Shown here piece after piece: positions 1 through 9,644 of a DNA stretch of 64,000 nucleotides. The stretch comes from Neoarius graeffei (lineage: Eukaryota; Chordata; Actinopteri; Siluriformes; Ariidae), in assembly GCF_027579695.1 (NCBI RefSeq), contig NC_083590.1, positions 19,671,799 through 19,735,798 of the forward strand, read 5' to 3'. Numbering within the stretch: position 1 is the first letter of the stretch; each line of letters opens with the position of its first letter. Made by a program: the position numbers and the translations under genes. A model generated the notes under the pieces. That model had not been told where the DNA came from and did not search any database. It saw only the letters and a program-made list of their open reading frames with translations.

Positions 1-36
1 CTATTATGAGTACAAATATTAATGATATTGACTCAC

Positions 37-60
37 CTGTGTTCTGCAGGCTGAGGCCAA
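37..60 (-). CDS. smad4: smad4 24-nt microexon (linker start after MH1)
   Basis: On the minus strand a long pyrimidine tract (about 62-115) ends in an AG at 62-61. It is followed by 24 nt and then a strong GTGAGT donor at 36-31. The preceding smad4 exon ends in phase 1 (one G). Joining them reads V-GLSLQNT and leaves a final phase-1 G. Mammalian SMAD4 has a very short exon at the same place coding the DLSGLTLQSN segment (about 30 nt, from memory), so position, phase and the GL-LQ motif all agree. It starts the flexible linker between the DNA-binding MH1 and the MH2 domain. The rest of the gene lies left of the window. The call rests on splice signals and homology of 8 residues, and RNA evidence would settle it. 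Confidence 0.8.
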
Positions 61-256
61 CTAGTGATAAAGAGAGAGTAAGAGAGAGAGAGAGGAACTA
101 TGAGAAATCTGCATCATGAATCATAGATTAGACCACTGGAGTGGAGCGTAACACAAAGATGAAACCCACAATTTTTGTTTTTGATATTTCTGCATTATTA
201 GCTCAATAAAAATTTAAAAAATAGTCTCAATTAGGCTGTACCTCATATCGGCCACT
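61..256. other. smad4 intron, pyrimidine tract then unassigned
   Basis: Positions 62-115 are purine-rich on the plus strand, giving the polypyrimidine tract of the microexon acceptor on the transcribed minus strand. From there to about 256 I see no gene or recognisable repeat. Confidence 0.5.
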
Positions 257-1000
257 GTTGTTATGTGTGAGTTTGAAATCCGATCACTCCTGTAGGAGGA
301 GTAGCGATTTTTGTGAAATTGCACATAACCCCTCTGTAGCCACATCCATAGCAGGTGGCGCCACCTGGTGAACAATTCTTGTTGGAATGTCTTTAGAGTC
401 TTTTGGGTGAGTTTCAGTGAAAACATCCTAGCAGTTTACAAAGAGTAGTGTTTGGTGTGACGAGTCACCTAATAATTTCAGACACCCATAAAACGTTAAA
501 TACGACAGGTGGCGCCACCGTCTTGACAACTTTTATACACACCAACCTGGGGAACGTTCCATAGCAGTTTGATCAAAACCTGATCACTCCTACAGGAGGA
601 GTAGCGATTTTTGTGAAGTTGCATGTGACCCCTCCGTAGCCTCATCCATGGTAGGTGGCGCCACCTGGTGAACAACTCTTGTTGGAATATGTCTTTACAG
701 TCTTTTGGGTGAGTTTCAATGAAAACGTTCCAGCAGTTTACGAAGAGTAACGTTTAATGTGATGAGTCACACAAAAATTTTAGACAGCCATAAAATTGTA
801 AATATGACTGGTGGCATCACCGTCTTGACAACTTTTATGCGCACCCACCTGGGGAACACTGTATGCAAGTTTGATCAAAATCCAATCAATCCTGTAGGAG
901 AAGTAGCGATTTTTGTCAATTGTGGACGAGCGACAGACGACACGTGATCGCACTGACTTATCCGGCCTGGCCTGCGGCGGATGAGTTAAAAATGCACCAC
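257..1000. repeat. Three tandem copies of a ~300-bp repeat
   Basis: The motif TAGGAGGAGTAGCGATTTTTG recurs with a spacing close to 300 bp at about 292, 592 and (changed to TAGGAGAAGTAGC) 893. Copies 1 and 2 also share AGGTGGCGCCACCTGG (353 and 654) and the stretch through TCTTTTGGGTGAGTTTCA. Copy 3 is cut off after about 930. GGTGGCGCCACC is itself a 12-bp palindrome. It lies inside a smad4 intron. Short open frames in the repeat are not conserved between copies and are not genes. Confidence 0.75.
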
Positions 1001-1212
1001 TATGGAGAAAATCAGTCAAAACTGTTCACATTCAGTGTTTAAATCCTCTCAAAGCTACTTCATATAATGAATACAGTATAACATTGGATATTTGATTTAC
1101 AAGCTTTAAATTATATCATGCTGTTGGGTTCTCACTTGCCGTGTTGTAGACTTGCACAGAAATTGAATGGTCACCTGTCACCATCACCTGCTAGTGTGAA
1201 CGCAGAGACATA
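1001..1212. other. No feature seen
   Basis: AT-rich smad4 intron sequence without recognisable exon, repeat or element end. Confidence 0.4.
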
Positions 1213-1620
1213 CAGTTCTGTGCAAAAGTCTTAGGCACATGTAAAGAAATGCTGTCGACCAAAAATGGCTTAAAAAAATAATGAAATTAGATGTTTCAAC
1301 ATTAAAAAAAATACTATAAACAGTAATCGGTAAGCCATAATAAATGAAACAAAGTCTATATTTGGTGTGAGACCGATTATTGACTTTGCTTTAAAAAAAC
1401 ATTGCAGTCTCAGGCCCAGTGAGTGCAGTTTTATGCGGAAATGAGCTGTAGGTTTTACTGAACGTCTTCCAGAACCAGCCACAGTTCTTCTGGACACTTT
1501 GACTGTCACACTCACTTCTTCTTAAAGCTAGCCTGCCTTTCAGATTTTTCAAGTGTAGGTCATAAAAAGAATTTTCCCCGACACCCAATTATTTTTGTTT
1601 AGTGGACCGAAAGCTACTGA
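1213..1620. mobile_element. Tc1-like element end fragment (CAGTTCTGTGCAAAAGTC type)
   Basis: Immediately after a TA (1211-1212) the sequence CAGTTCTGTGCAAAAGTCTT matches the kind of terminal sequence found on fish Tc1-like transposons. The region to about 1620 carries no transposase and no second terminal repeat, so it is a solo end or truncated copy. The family assignment is from memory of similar termini and could be wrong. Confidence 0.45.
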
Positions 1621-1864
1621 ATGCAAATCACAGACTTCCAATTTTAGAGCCACATGGCCCTAAATTCTCCGCTATTTTTTCCTGCTTCACCATGATCCAA
1701 TACAAGATATACTGTACGTCATGCATCATGTGGTGGGCTTTCCCCGTTCGTGCAAGGCACTATGGGATACAAATTTAAAACAGGAGAGAAAAATGGAGGA
1801 CGTGAGTGTGCGAATGAAAAGTGAAAGACCGACTACAGTAACGGAAAGCGAGAAGAAATGTATG

Positions 1865-1976
1865 TTATTTACCAGCTGGGAGGTCCGTATCATGAAATAC
1901 CGTGACCGAGGTCTTGAAAGTACTGACCGAGGTCACGGTATTTCACCATACGGACCGACTTTAAGCTGGTAAATAA
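1865..1976. repeat. Imperfect inverted repeat (hairpin) with GGTCCGTAT motifs
   Basis: The left arm from TTATTTACCAGCT (1866) to about 1913 and the right arm from about 1925 to AGCTGGTAAATAA (1975) are reverse complements with a few gaps. Shared blocks are TTATTTACCAGCT, GGTCCGTAT and GAAATACCGTGACC. The loop is about 10 nt. This looks like a fold-back end of a DNA element. Related GGTCCGTA motifs recur at 2890-2965. Confidence 0.7.
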
Positions 1977-2289
1977 TATATATATATTTTTTCTTTACCA
2001 AATTCTAACAGAAAACGAGAGCGCTCAAAAGGGAAAACCGAGCCGAGCTGCCATTTTGAATCCTCATTCACGGCTGTAATGCAAATGGCTTCCTCCTCGG
2101 TATACAAGTGCACTTCCATGACAGGAAAAAAAATTACATTTTGCCGCCTATGTAGTCCCCTATTTATACAAATAGGAGTCATTCAGGATTCAGCCATGTT
2201 TTGCTCGGCGTTAGCAACAGTTACAGGTTTTTAGCTTTCTCCTGAAATTATTCTTTAAGTTCGTTTCTTAAGACAAGGATTTTTTAAGA

Positions 2290-2742
2290 TGTTACCTTGT
2301 TGTTGACAGTTTCAGCGATAAACTTCCGCCTTCTTCAAAACAGTCACCAGATGTCGAGTGGTGACGTGCCTTATCAGCTGATGTTACTCTATGGAGGCGT
2401 GAACGTCCCGCCCAATTTGACAGGTAGTCCACGCCTCCTGCTGTCAGGTCGCTCCTCCAGGACTGCGCTCCAGGTGCGCGACAGCGCATACGCTCCCTCA
2501 TCCCGGTTCATAGTCCTCTGCGCCCGCTTGCGTATCTCCACTGCCTCTAAAATCCACCGCTGGTATCTATTTTCTTCAGCGCAAATGACTCTGGCCTCTT
2601 CCCAATTCATTATATGATTTTGAATAGTTAGACATAATGAACTTTCACTACATATTTCTCCTGAAATGTTTTCTTTTATTTCTTCTTCCTCAGGGTAGTA
2701 AAACTCGCTTTCGCTGTGAACACTGTCGTTATCGCTATCCAT
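2290..2742 (-). pseudogene. Retroelement-like C-terminal fragment (Penelope-like type)
   Basis: A 117-codon minus-strand frame (2389-2742) ends with a tract containing NWEEARVICAEENRY, RWILEAVEIRK and TMNRDEGAYALSRTWS. I associate this pattern with the C-terminus of fish Penelope-like/GIY-YIG retroelement ORFs. Downstream on the same strand (2350-2310) comes a GAAGAAGGCGGAAGTTTATC tract, which often follows such ORFs. The first 40 residues are acidic and serine-rich (MDSDNDSVHSESEFYYPEEEE) and do not look like a reverse transcriptase. No RT or endonuclease core is present. It is most likely a 5'-truncated relic that has joined an unrelated acidic N-terminus. Family recognition is from memory. 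Confidence 0.5.
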
Positions 2743-2880
2743 GCTGTAAAATTAATGCTATTCTCCCGAGAAATGCTGCTAAAATTTAAGATTTTTGATA
2801 ATCTTATAAATAAATCTTATAAAAAAAAGATAAATCTTGACAAAAAATTATACTATATTTGTTGTTGTTGTGAACGAGCG
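2743..2880. other. AT-rich, no feature
   Basis: AT-rich spacer between the retroelement relic and the GGTCCGTA repeats. Confidence 0.4.
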
Positions 2881-2965
2881 AGTCGCCAGAGGTCCGTAAC
2901 TGGGGTCCGTAACCGGGGTCTGTAATTGGGGTCCGTACCATAGGATACGGACCCGCTCGCCAGCC
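2881..2965. repeat. Short GGTCCGTAAC tandem motif array
   Basis: Four direct copies of GG(T)CCGTAA/GGTCTGTAA spaced 15-16 bp are followed by an inverted copy in ATACGGACC (2946-2954). The same core occurs in the hairpin at 1865-1976, so both may be the two ends of one fold-back element spanning about 1.7-3.0 kb. Confidence 0.55.
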
Positions 2966-3608
2966 AATCAGAGCACAGGATTTGGACCGCAAAAGAAATA
3001 AAAGAAGTTATGTTATATACGAAGGAAAGGAAACGCAGGGCCAAACTAATAAATATCGGCGCTCAGCGAGCACCTCGGTGTGATCAGCTGTTCGTTTAGC
3101 GACAGAATGATGGAACTGTCAGCGCACGCTCAAAGGTAAACCTGCGCATGCACACACGGACTTTCTCTGTCTGCTTGAATGCACGAAGCGAGCGATTTCA
3201 TGCACATTATTTGCTTTAATCCCCTCAAATTAAATAACTTCCCAGCCACGGAATGGCCTAATATTTTGTGAGATATTACAGAAATAAACATATACATCAC
3301 AACGACCACATTTCAGAGGGAACTAAATTTCACTGATTTTATGAAATCGAAAGGCCGTCTAGCTTTAATTTTGCACCAAATCCCAGCAGCTTTCATTAGG
3401 TTTTCTTTTTTAATCTGAAAAGTGCTCTCTTATGGAATATGCTGCTCAGATACAAACTTTTTTTTTCTCTGTAACATTTAATTTTGTGCTGGAAAACGAA
3501 ACAAATGTTTGTAACTCTAAAATGTTTTTGTAATATTTTGACTTGATAATGTAGAAATCATAAAATAGAAATCTATAAAGAAGTTTGTATGAAAAAAAAA
3601 CAGGTATG
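2966..3608. other. No gene seen
   Basis: AT-rich intron sequence with poly-A/T runs. No recognisable exon or element end. Confidence 0.4.
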
Positions 3609-4985
3609 CAGTGGTGCTTGAAAGTTTGTGAACCCTTTAGAATTTTCTATATTTCTGCATAAATATGGCCTAAAACATCATCAGATTTTCACACAAGTCC
3701 TAAAAGTAGATAAAGAGAACCCAGTTAAACAAATGAGACAAAAATATTATACTTGGTCATTTATTTATTGAGGAAAATGATCCAATATTACATATCTGTC
3801 AGTGGCAAAAGTATGTGAACCTTCGCTTTCAGTATCTGGTGTGACCCCCTTGTGCAGCAATAACTGCAACTAAACGTTTGCGGTAACTGTTGATCAGTCC
3901 TGCACACCGGCTTGGAGGAATTTTAGCCCATTCCTCCGTACAGAACAGCTTCAACTCTGGGATGTTGGTGGGTTTCCTCACATGAACTGCTCGCTTCAGG
4001 TCCTTCCACAACATTTCCATTGGATTAAGGTCAGGACTTTGACTTGGCCATTCCAAAACATTAACTTTATTCTTCTTTAACCATTCTTTGGTAGAATGAC
4101 TTGTGTGCTTAGGGTCGTTGTCTTGCTGCATGACCCACCTTCTCTTGAGATTCAGTTCATGGACAGATGTCCTGACATTTTCCTTTAGAATTCGCTGGTA
4201 TAATTCAGAATTCATTGTTCCATCAATGATGGCAAGCCGTCCTGGCCCAGATGCAGCAAAACAGGCCCAAACCATGATACTACCACCACCATGTTTCACA
4301 GATGGGATAAGGTTCTTATGCTGGAATGCAGTGTTTTCCTTTCTCCAAACATAACACTTCTCATTTAAACCAAAAAGTTCTATTTTGGTCTCATCCGTCC
4401 ACAAAACATTTTTCCAATAGCCTTCTGGCTTGTCCACATGATCTTTAGCAAACTGCAGACGAGTAGCAGTGTTCTTTTTGGAGAGCAGTGGCTTTCTCCT
4501 TGCAGCCATGTGTTCAGTGTTCTCCTGATGGTGGACTCATGAACATTACCATTAGCCAATGTGAGAGAGGCCTTCAGTTGCTTAGAAGTTACCCTGGGGT
4601 CCTTTGTGACCTCACTGACTATTACACGCCTTGCTCTTGGAGTGATCTTTGTTGGTCGGCCACTCCTGGGGAGGGTAACAATGGTCTTGAGTTTCCTCCA
4701 TTTGTACACAATCTGTCTGACTGTGGATTGGTGGAGTCCAAACTCTTTAGACATGGTTTTGTAACCTTTTCCAGCCTGATGAGCATCAACAGACTTTGAT
4801 AGATCCCTGTTCTTTAAATAAAACAGGGTGCCCACTCACACCTGATTGTGATTGAAAAAGTGATTCACACCTGATTGAAAACACCTGACTCTAACTTCAC
4901 CTTCAATTTAACTGCTAATCCTAGAGATTCACATACTTTTGCCACTCACAGATATGTCATATTGGATTATTTTCCTCAATAAATA
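3609..4985 (-). mobile_element. Tc1-like transposon, family 1, copy 1 (right end missing)
   Basis: The left terminus CAGTGGTGCTTGAAAGTTTG begins at 3609. The element runs rightward with a minus-strand transposase. Its right terminal repeat stops after CCTCAATAAA (4983), exactly where copy 2 begins after a TA. The distal part of the inverted repeat seen in copies 2 and 3 is absent. It lies in a smad4 intron. Confidence 0.9.
3829..4835 (-). pseudogene. Tc1 transposase, family 1 copy 1, frameshifted
   Basis: DD34E transposase of the Tc1 group. The N-terminal paired-like helix-turn-helix part (4380-4835) includes GLHQSTVRQIVYKWR and the GRPTKI AT-hook-like motif. The catalytic part (3829-4509) shows WTDETK (first D), [10 protein letters not shown] (second D) and NPMEMLW (E). 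The triad is therefore present, but the two parts are in different frames because bases are missing near 4507-4510. The usual MARTKEISEDLRKS start is deleted near 4795. It cannot make a full protein. It ends in GGHTRY with a TGA. Confidence 0.9.
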
Positions 4986-6576
4986 CAGTGGTGCTTGAAA
5001 GTTTGTGAACCCTTTAGAATTTTCTATATTTCTGCATAAATATGACCTAAAACATCATCGGATTTTCACACAAGTCCTAAAAGTAGAGAAAGAGAACCCA
5101 GTTAAACAAATGAGACAGAAATATTATACTTGCTCGTTTATTTATTGAAGAAAATGATCCAATATTACATATCTGTGAGTGGCAAAAGTATGTGAACCTT
5201 TGCTTTCAGTATCTGGTGTGACCCCCTTGTGCAGCAATAACTGCAACTAAACGTTTGCGGTAACTGTTGATCAGTCCTGCACACCGGCTTGGAGGAATTT
5301 TAGCCCATTCCTCCGTACAGAACAGCTTCAACTCTGGGATGTTGGTGGGTTTCCTCACATGAACTGCTCGCTTCAGGTCCTTCCACAACATTTTGATTGG
5401 ATTAAAGTCAGGACTTTGACTTGGCCATTCCAAAACATTAACTTTATTCTTCTTTAACCATTCTTTGGTAGAACGGCTTGTGTGCTCAGGGCCGTTGTCT
5501 TGCTGCATGGCCCACCTTCTCTTGAGATTCAGTTCATGGACAGATGTCCTGACATTTTCCTTTAGAATTCACTGGTATAATTCAGAATTCATTGTTCCAT
5601 CAATGATGGCAAGCCGTCCTGGCCCAGATGCAGCAAAACAGGCCCAAACCATGATACTACCACCACCATGTTTCACAGATGGGATAAGGTTCTTATGCTG
5701 GAATGCAGTGTTTTCCTTTCTCCAAACATAACGCTTCTCATTTAAATCAAAAATTCTATTTTGGTCTCATCCGTCCACAAAACATTTGTCCAATAGCCTT
5801 CTGGCTTGTCCACATGATCTTTAACAGACTGTAGACAAGCAGAAATGTTCTTTTTGGAGAGCAGTGGCTTTCTCCTTGCAGCCCTGCCATGCACACCATT
5901 GTTGTTCAGTGTTCTCCTGATGGTGGACTCATGAACATTAACATTAGCCAATGTGAGAGAGGCCTTCAGTTGCTTAGAAGTTACCCTGGGGTCCTTTGTG
6001 ACCTCGCCGACTATTAGACGCCTTGCTCTTGGAGTGATCTTTGTTGGTCGCCCACTCCTGGGGAGGGTAACAATGGTCTTGAGTTTCCTCCATTTGTACA
6101 CAATCTGTCTGACTGTGGATTGGTGGAGTCCAAACTCTTTAGAGATGGTTTTGTAATGTTTTCCAGCCTGATGAGCATCAGCAACACTTTTTCTGAGGTC
6201 CTCAGAAATCTCCTTTGTTCGTGCCATGATACACTTCCACAAACATGTGTTGTGAAGATCAGACTTTGATAGATCCCTGTTCTTTAAAGAAAACAGGGTG
6301 CCCACTCACACCTGATTGTCATCCCATTGATTGAAAACACCTGACTCTAATTTCACCTTCAAATTAACTGCTAATCCTAGAGATTCACATACTTTTGCCA
6401 CTCACAGATATGTAATATTGGATCATTTTCCTCAATAAATAAATGACCAAGTATAATATTTTGGTCTCATTTGTTTAACTGGGTTCTCTTTATCTACTTT
6501 TAGGACTTGTGTGAAAATCTGATGATGTTGAAATACAGAAAATTCTGAAAGGTTCACAAACTTTCAAGCACCACTG
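4986..6576 (-). mobile_element. Tc1-like transposon, family 1, copy 2 (both ends present)
   Basis: The left end CAGTGGTGCTTGAAAGTTTG follows TA (4984-4985). The right end, its reverse complement, closes at 6576 before TA (6577-6578). Length is 1591 bp. It is butted directly against the broken right end of copy 1. Sequence beyond 6578 does not resume copy 1, so a simple insertion into copy 1 was followed by loss of the distal piece, or the junction formed another way. Confidence 0.92.
5206..6227 (-). pseudogene. Tc1 transposase, family 1 copy 2, inactivated
   Basis: The start codon at 6227-6225 begins MARTKEISEDLRKS. The helix-turn-helix and GRPTKI regions are intact. The first catalytic block WTDETK is followed by a frameshift near 5750. 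In the second part an in-frame TGA replaces an arginine codon (near 5573). The second block reads QQDNGPEHTS and the third NPIKMLW, so the catalytic glutamate is replaced by lysine. The protein would be inactive even with the frame repaired. Confidence 0.9.
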
Positions 6577-6719
6577 TATATGGATACACCTTCACTCAAA
6601 ATATAATAAGCTTCTGTGCATACATAGAAAAGTTGTCAATTTAGAGAAAAGTTTAATTAACTGTTTCTGGTATAACTTTTTTCATTCTCCTTTTTTTTCT
6701 TTGCTTCTTGTATTTACTG
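6577..6719. other. AT-rich spacer
   Basis: No feature recognised. Confidence 0.4.
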
Positions 6720-6985
6720 ACTCTTTTCTCATTAATTAATTTTGTCACATATTTGACGAATCAGCTGTCTCCATTCTTTTCTCCTTTCTACGTTTGATTT
6801 CCCTTAATCGGGTACGTCGTCACATTTCAGGGCACTTTTACACATATCTTTATATCCAAGTTCAGGACGTCCAACTGGACATGTTCCTTGGGACAATTCA
6901 CCATATAAGAGGGATTTAACTGGTCTTTCGTTATCCATTCTGAACATGTGGCCTCGCCAGCACAAGCGTGTTCTAACTGTTAATG
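6720..6985 (-). pseudogene. Non-LTR retrotransposon 3' ORF tail
   Basis: Read on the minus strand, 6983 to 6720 gives RWRGHMFRMDNERPVKSLLYGELSQG followed by GRPELGYKDMCK and EWRQLIRQICDK. This GHV-RM-D...LLYGEL...GRP pattern is the familiar C-terminal tail of endonuclease/reverse-transcriptase ORFs of fish non-LTR elements. There are in-frame stops and no RT core. It is a short 5'-truncated LINE remnant. Confidence 0.75.
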
Positions 6986-7114
6986 CTTCATAACTCCAAG
7001 TTAATTCTTGTACTATAACAGCACCTCGTAAAGTGTCTTATTCCTCTTATACCATGATTACGTTTTTAATTCCCTCACCAGTCAAACATTTTCTCATGTT
7101 TGACTCACACACAC
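6986..7114. other. No feature seen
   Basis: Intron sequence without recognisable signals. Confidence 0.3.
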
Positions 7115-7325
7115 TGGAGACTCCTTCAAAAATGTTCAATAAACATCTCGAAACTTCACTATGTCAGCAATTACAGACCTGGAGCATCCGTCATACAAAT
7201 CGTTGCTATAGAAACGTATTAGAACGAGTGCATGAATATAAACCTGTGACTTGTGTTGGAGCCTGAACTCCTGTCAGAGTTGCTGTTATAGAAAACTTCT
7301 GACCAATCAGAATTGAGGATTTAAC
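7115..7325. repeat. Dispersed repeat related to 19330-19510
   Basis: The words ACACTGGAGACT, AATAAACATCTC and CTATAGAAACGTATTA(G)AA, plus a final TATAGAAAACTTCTGACCAATC stretch, have diverged counterparts in the same order at 19338-19506. It is probably an old MITE; the class is unknown. It sits just downstream (in smad4 direction) of the 175-nt exon. Confidence 0.5.
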
Positions 7326-7348
7326 AGAAATCCAGTGTATTTTTTTTA

Positions 7349-7579
<231 letters not shown>

Positions 7580-7580
7580 C

Positions 7581-7608
7581 TACACACACACACACACACA
7601 CGCACACT
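7581..7608 (-). promoter_or_regulatory. (UG)n tract at the smad4 exon acceptor
   Basis: The plus strand reads CTACACACAC... from 7580, so the transcript has about 12 UG-type dinucleotides ending directly in the UAG acceptor. There is almost no classical pyrimidine tract. UG repeats next to a 3' splice site are known TDP-43 binding sites (CFTR exon 9 is the established case). Confidence 0.6.
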
Positions 7609-7610
7609 GT

Positions 7611-7924
7611 TCATCACTGATGCATCACTAAAATCACAAATTTATGATCTCATTCATTCAAAATTTATCATTAGCATTCCCAGGATCCACCAAAACTCTG
7701 ATTTTGTGGGCACTGAACATAAATAAAAATGTATATTTTACAATATATCACATTTACACTGTACTTAATGCCTTCACACAGTATATGTAACTGTATTACA
7801 TAACGATAAGATTTTATTCTATCCACATTCACTGGATGTGAGCAATCGCGTGCTCTGATTGGCTACTCTACTACTAAAATAGATCATATACCGTGAGTAG
7901 AAAAAAACAAAATGGTTTGATTTA
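7611..7924. other. No gene seen
   Basis: AT-rich smad4 intron sequence. No recognisable element. Confidence 0.4.
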
Positions 7925-8452
7925 CACTACCGTTCAAAAGTTTGGGGTCACTCTGAAATGTCCTTATTTTTGAAAGAAAAGCACTGTTCTTTTCAATGAA
8001 GATCACTTTAAACTAATCAGAAATCCACTCTATACATTGCTAATGTGGTAAATGACTATTCTAGCTGCAAATGTGTGGTTTTTGGTGCAATATCTCCATA
8101 GGTGTATAGAGGCCCATTTCCAGCAACTCTCACTCCAGTGTTCTAATGGTACAATGTGTTTGCTCATTGCCTCAGAAGGCTAATGGATGATTAGAAAACC
8201 CTTGTACAATCATGTTAGCACAGCTGAAAACAGTTTAGCTCTTTAGAGAAGCTATAAAACTGACCTTCCTTTGAGCAGATTGAGTTTCTGGAGCATCACA
8301 TTTGTGGGGTCGATTAAATGCTCAAAATGGCCAGAAAAATATCTCGACTATATTTTCTATTCATTTTACAACTTATGGTGGGAAATAAAAGTGTGACTTT
8401 TCATGCAAAACACAAAATTGTCTGGGTGACCCCAAACTTTTGAACGGTAGTG
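7925..8452. mobile_element. 528-bp Tc1-type MITE, copy 1
   Basis: Terminal inverted repeats CACTACCGTTCAAAAGTTTG / reverse complement lie at 7925 and 8452, flanked by TA on both sides. There is no open frame of note. Two more copies of exactly 528 bp lie at 17973 and 40306. Confidence 0.93.
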
Positions 8453-8485
8453 TATAAGCTTTGCCATAGCAATATATATATATAT

Positions 8486-8853
8486 GGGCGGCACGGTGGT
8501 GTAGTGGTTAGCGCTGTCGCCTCACAGCAAGAAGGTCCGGGTTCGAGCCCCGTGGCCGGCGAGGGCCTTTCTGTGCGGAGTTTGCATGTTCTCCCCGTGT
8601 CCGCGTGGGTTTCCTCCGGGTGCTCCGGTTTCCCCCACAGTCCAAAGACATGCAGGTTAGGTTAACTGGTGACTCTAAATTGACCGTAGGTGTGAATGTG
8701 AGTGTGAATGGTTGTCTGTGTCTATGTGTCAGCCCTGTGATGACCTGGCGACTTGTCCAGGGTGTACCCCGCCTTTCGCCCGTAGTCAGCTGGGATAGGC
8801 TCCAGCTTGCCTGCGACCCTGTAGAAGGATAAAGCGGCTAGAGATAATGAGAT

Positions 8854-8854
<1 letters not shown>
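8486..8854 (+). mobile_element. tRNA-derived SINE, copy 1
   Basis: The head GGGCGGCACGGTGGTGTAGT contains an A-box-like GTAGTGGTTAGCGC and a B box GGTTCGAGCCC, i.e. an internal RNA polymerase III promoter. A conserved body (CCGTGTCCGCGTGGGTTTCC, CCCACAGTCCAAAGACATGC) and a tail AAGCGGCTAGAGATAATGAG follow. The tail runs into (TA)n. It resembles the Mermaid-type SINE described in catfishes (name from memory). Frames inside it are not genes. Confidence 0.88.
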
Positions 8855-8901
<47 letters not shown>

Positions 8902-8902
8902 T
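8855..8902. repeat. (TA)n(CA)n microsatellite
   Basis: TA repeats to about 8879 then CA repeats to about 8901, at the 3' tail of the preceding SINE. Confidence 0.9.
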
Positions 8903-8942
8903 TATGGCTGGGGAACCACTACAGCTTGCGCCAATTACAGTG

Positions 8943-9117
8943 TAATTGACCCCATTATACCAAATCTGCATGTCTTTGAACTGTGAGGGAAACCGGAGCA
9001 AACCCACGCAGACAACATGCAAACTCCACACAGAAAGGCTCCTGTCAGCCACGAGGTTCGAACCCGGAACCTTCTTGCTGTGAGGCGACAGTGATAACCA
9101 CTACACCACCGTGCCTC
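8943..9117 (-). mobile_element. Diverged SINE fragment
   Basis: Reverse-complement copy of the same SINE: GGAGGCACGGTGGTGTAGTG head at 9117, TTCGAACCTCGTGG B-box region, ATGCAGATTTGGTATAATGG near its truncated end. It is visibly older than the neighbours. Confidence 0.8.
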
Positions 9118-9268
9118 CAAATGGTGGCGTGCGTTGCTGAACCAACCGAGGCCGAAATAAAAACTCTACTCGAAAACAAAACATCAAAAAATAAAAAAAA
9201 GCGCAACAAAATATGGAATGAAAGTATTTGATGGTAAGAATGTATCTTTTTTATTTTTCAAGAATTAT
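9118..9268. other. Short AT-rich spacer
   Basis: A 37-residue frame (EPTEAEIKTLLENKTSKNKK...) faintly recalls the N-termini of Crypton-related proteins, but it is too short to claim. Confidence 0.2.
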
Positions 9269-9644
9269 CTCATCTCATCTCATTATCTCTAGCCGCTTTA
9301 TCCTTCTACAGGGTCGCAGGCGAGCTGGAGCCTATCCCAGCTGACTACGGGCGAAAGGCGGGGTACACCCTGGACAAGTCGCCAGGTCATCACAGGGCTG
9401 ACACATAGACACAGACAACCATTCACACTCACATTCACACCTACGCTCAATTTAGAGTCACCAGTTAACCTAACCTGCATGTCTTTGGACTGTGGGGGAA
9501 ACCGGAGCACCCGGAGGAAACCCACGCGGACACGGGGAGAACATGTAAACTCCGCACAGAAAGGCCCTCGCCGGCCCCGGGGCTCGAACCCAGGACCTTC
9601 TTGCTGTGAGGCGACAGCGCTAACCACTACACCACCGTGCCGCC
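9269..9644 (-). mobile_element. tRNA-derived SINE, full copy with TSD
   Basis: Reverse-orientation SINE: head GGCGGCACGGTGGTGTAGTG ends at 9644, tail (GAGAT)n at 9269. It is flanked by a 13-bp target-site duplication TTTCAAGAATTAT (9256-9268 and 9645-9657). Length 376 bp, the same as the copy at 52962. Confidence 0.92.

Noticed and set aside
9120-9231. Possible Crypton-like N-terminus (EPTEAEIKTLLENKTSKNKK)
   Set aside because: Only about 37 residues, no further domain, and low-complexity lysine run.
8486-9644. tRNA gene calls or protein frames in the A/B-box sequences
   Set aside because: The sequence recurs as a dispersed SINE with tails and target duplications; the tRNA-like head cannot form a complete modern tRNA gene and the frames (VASQQEGPGSSPVAG...) are non-coding.
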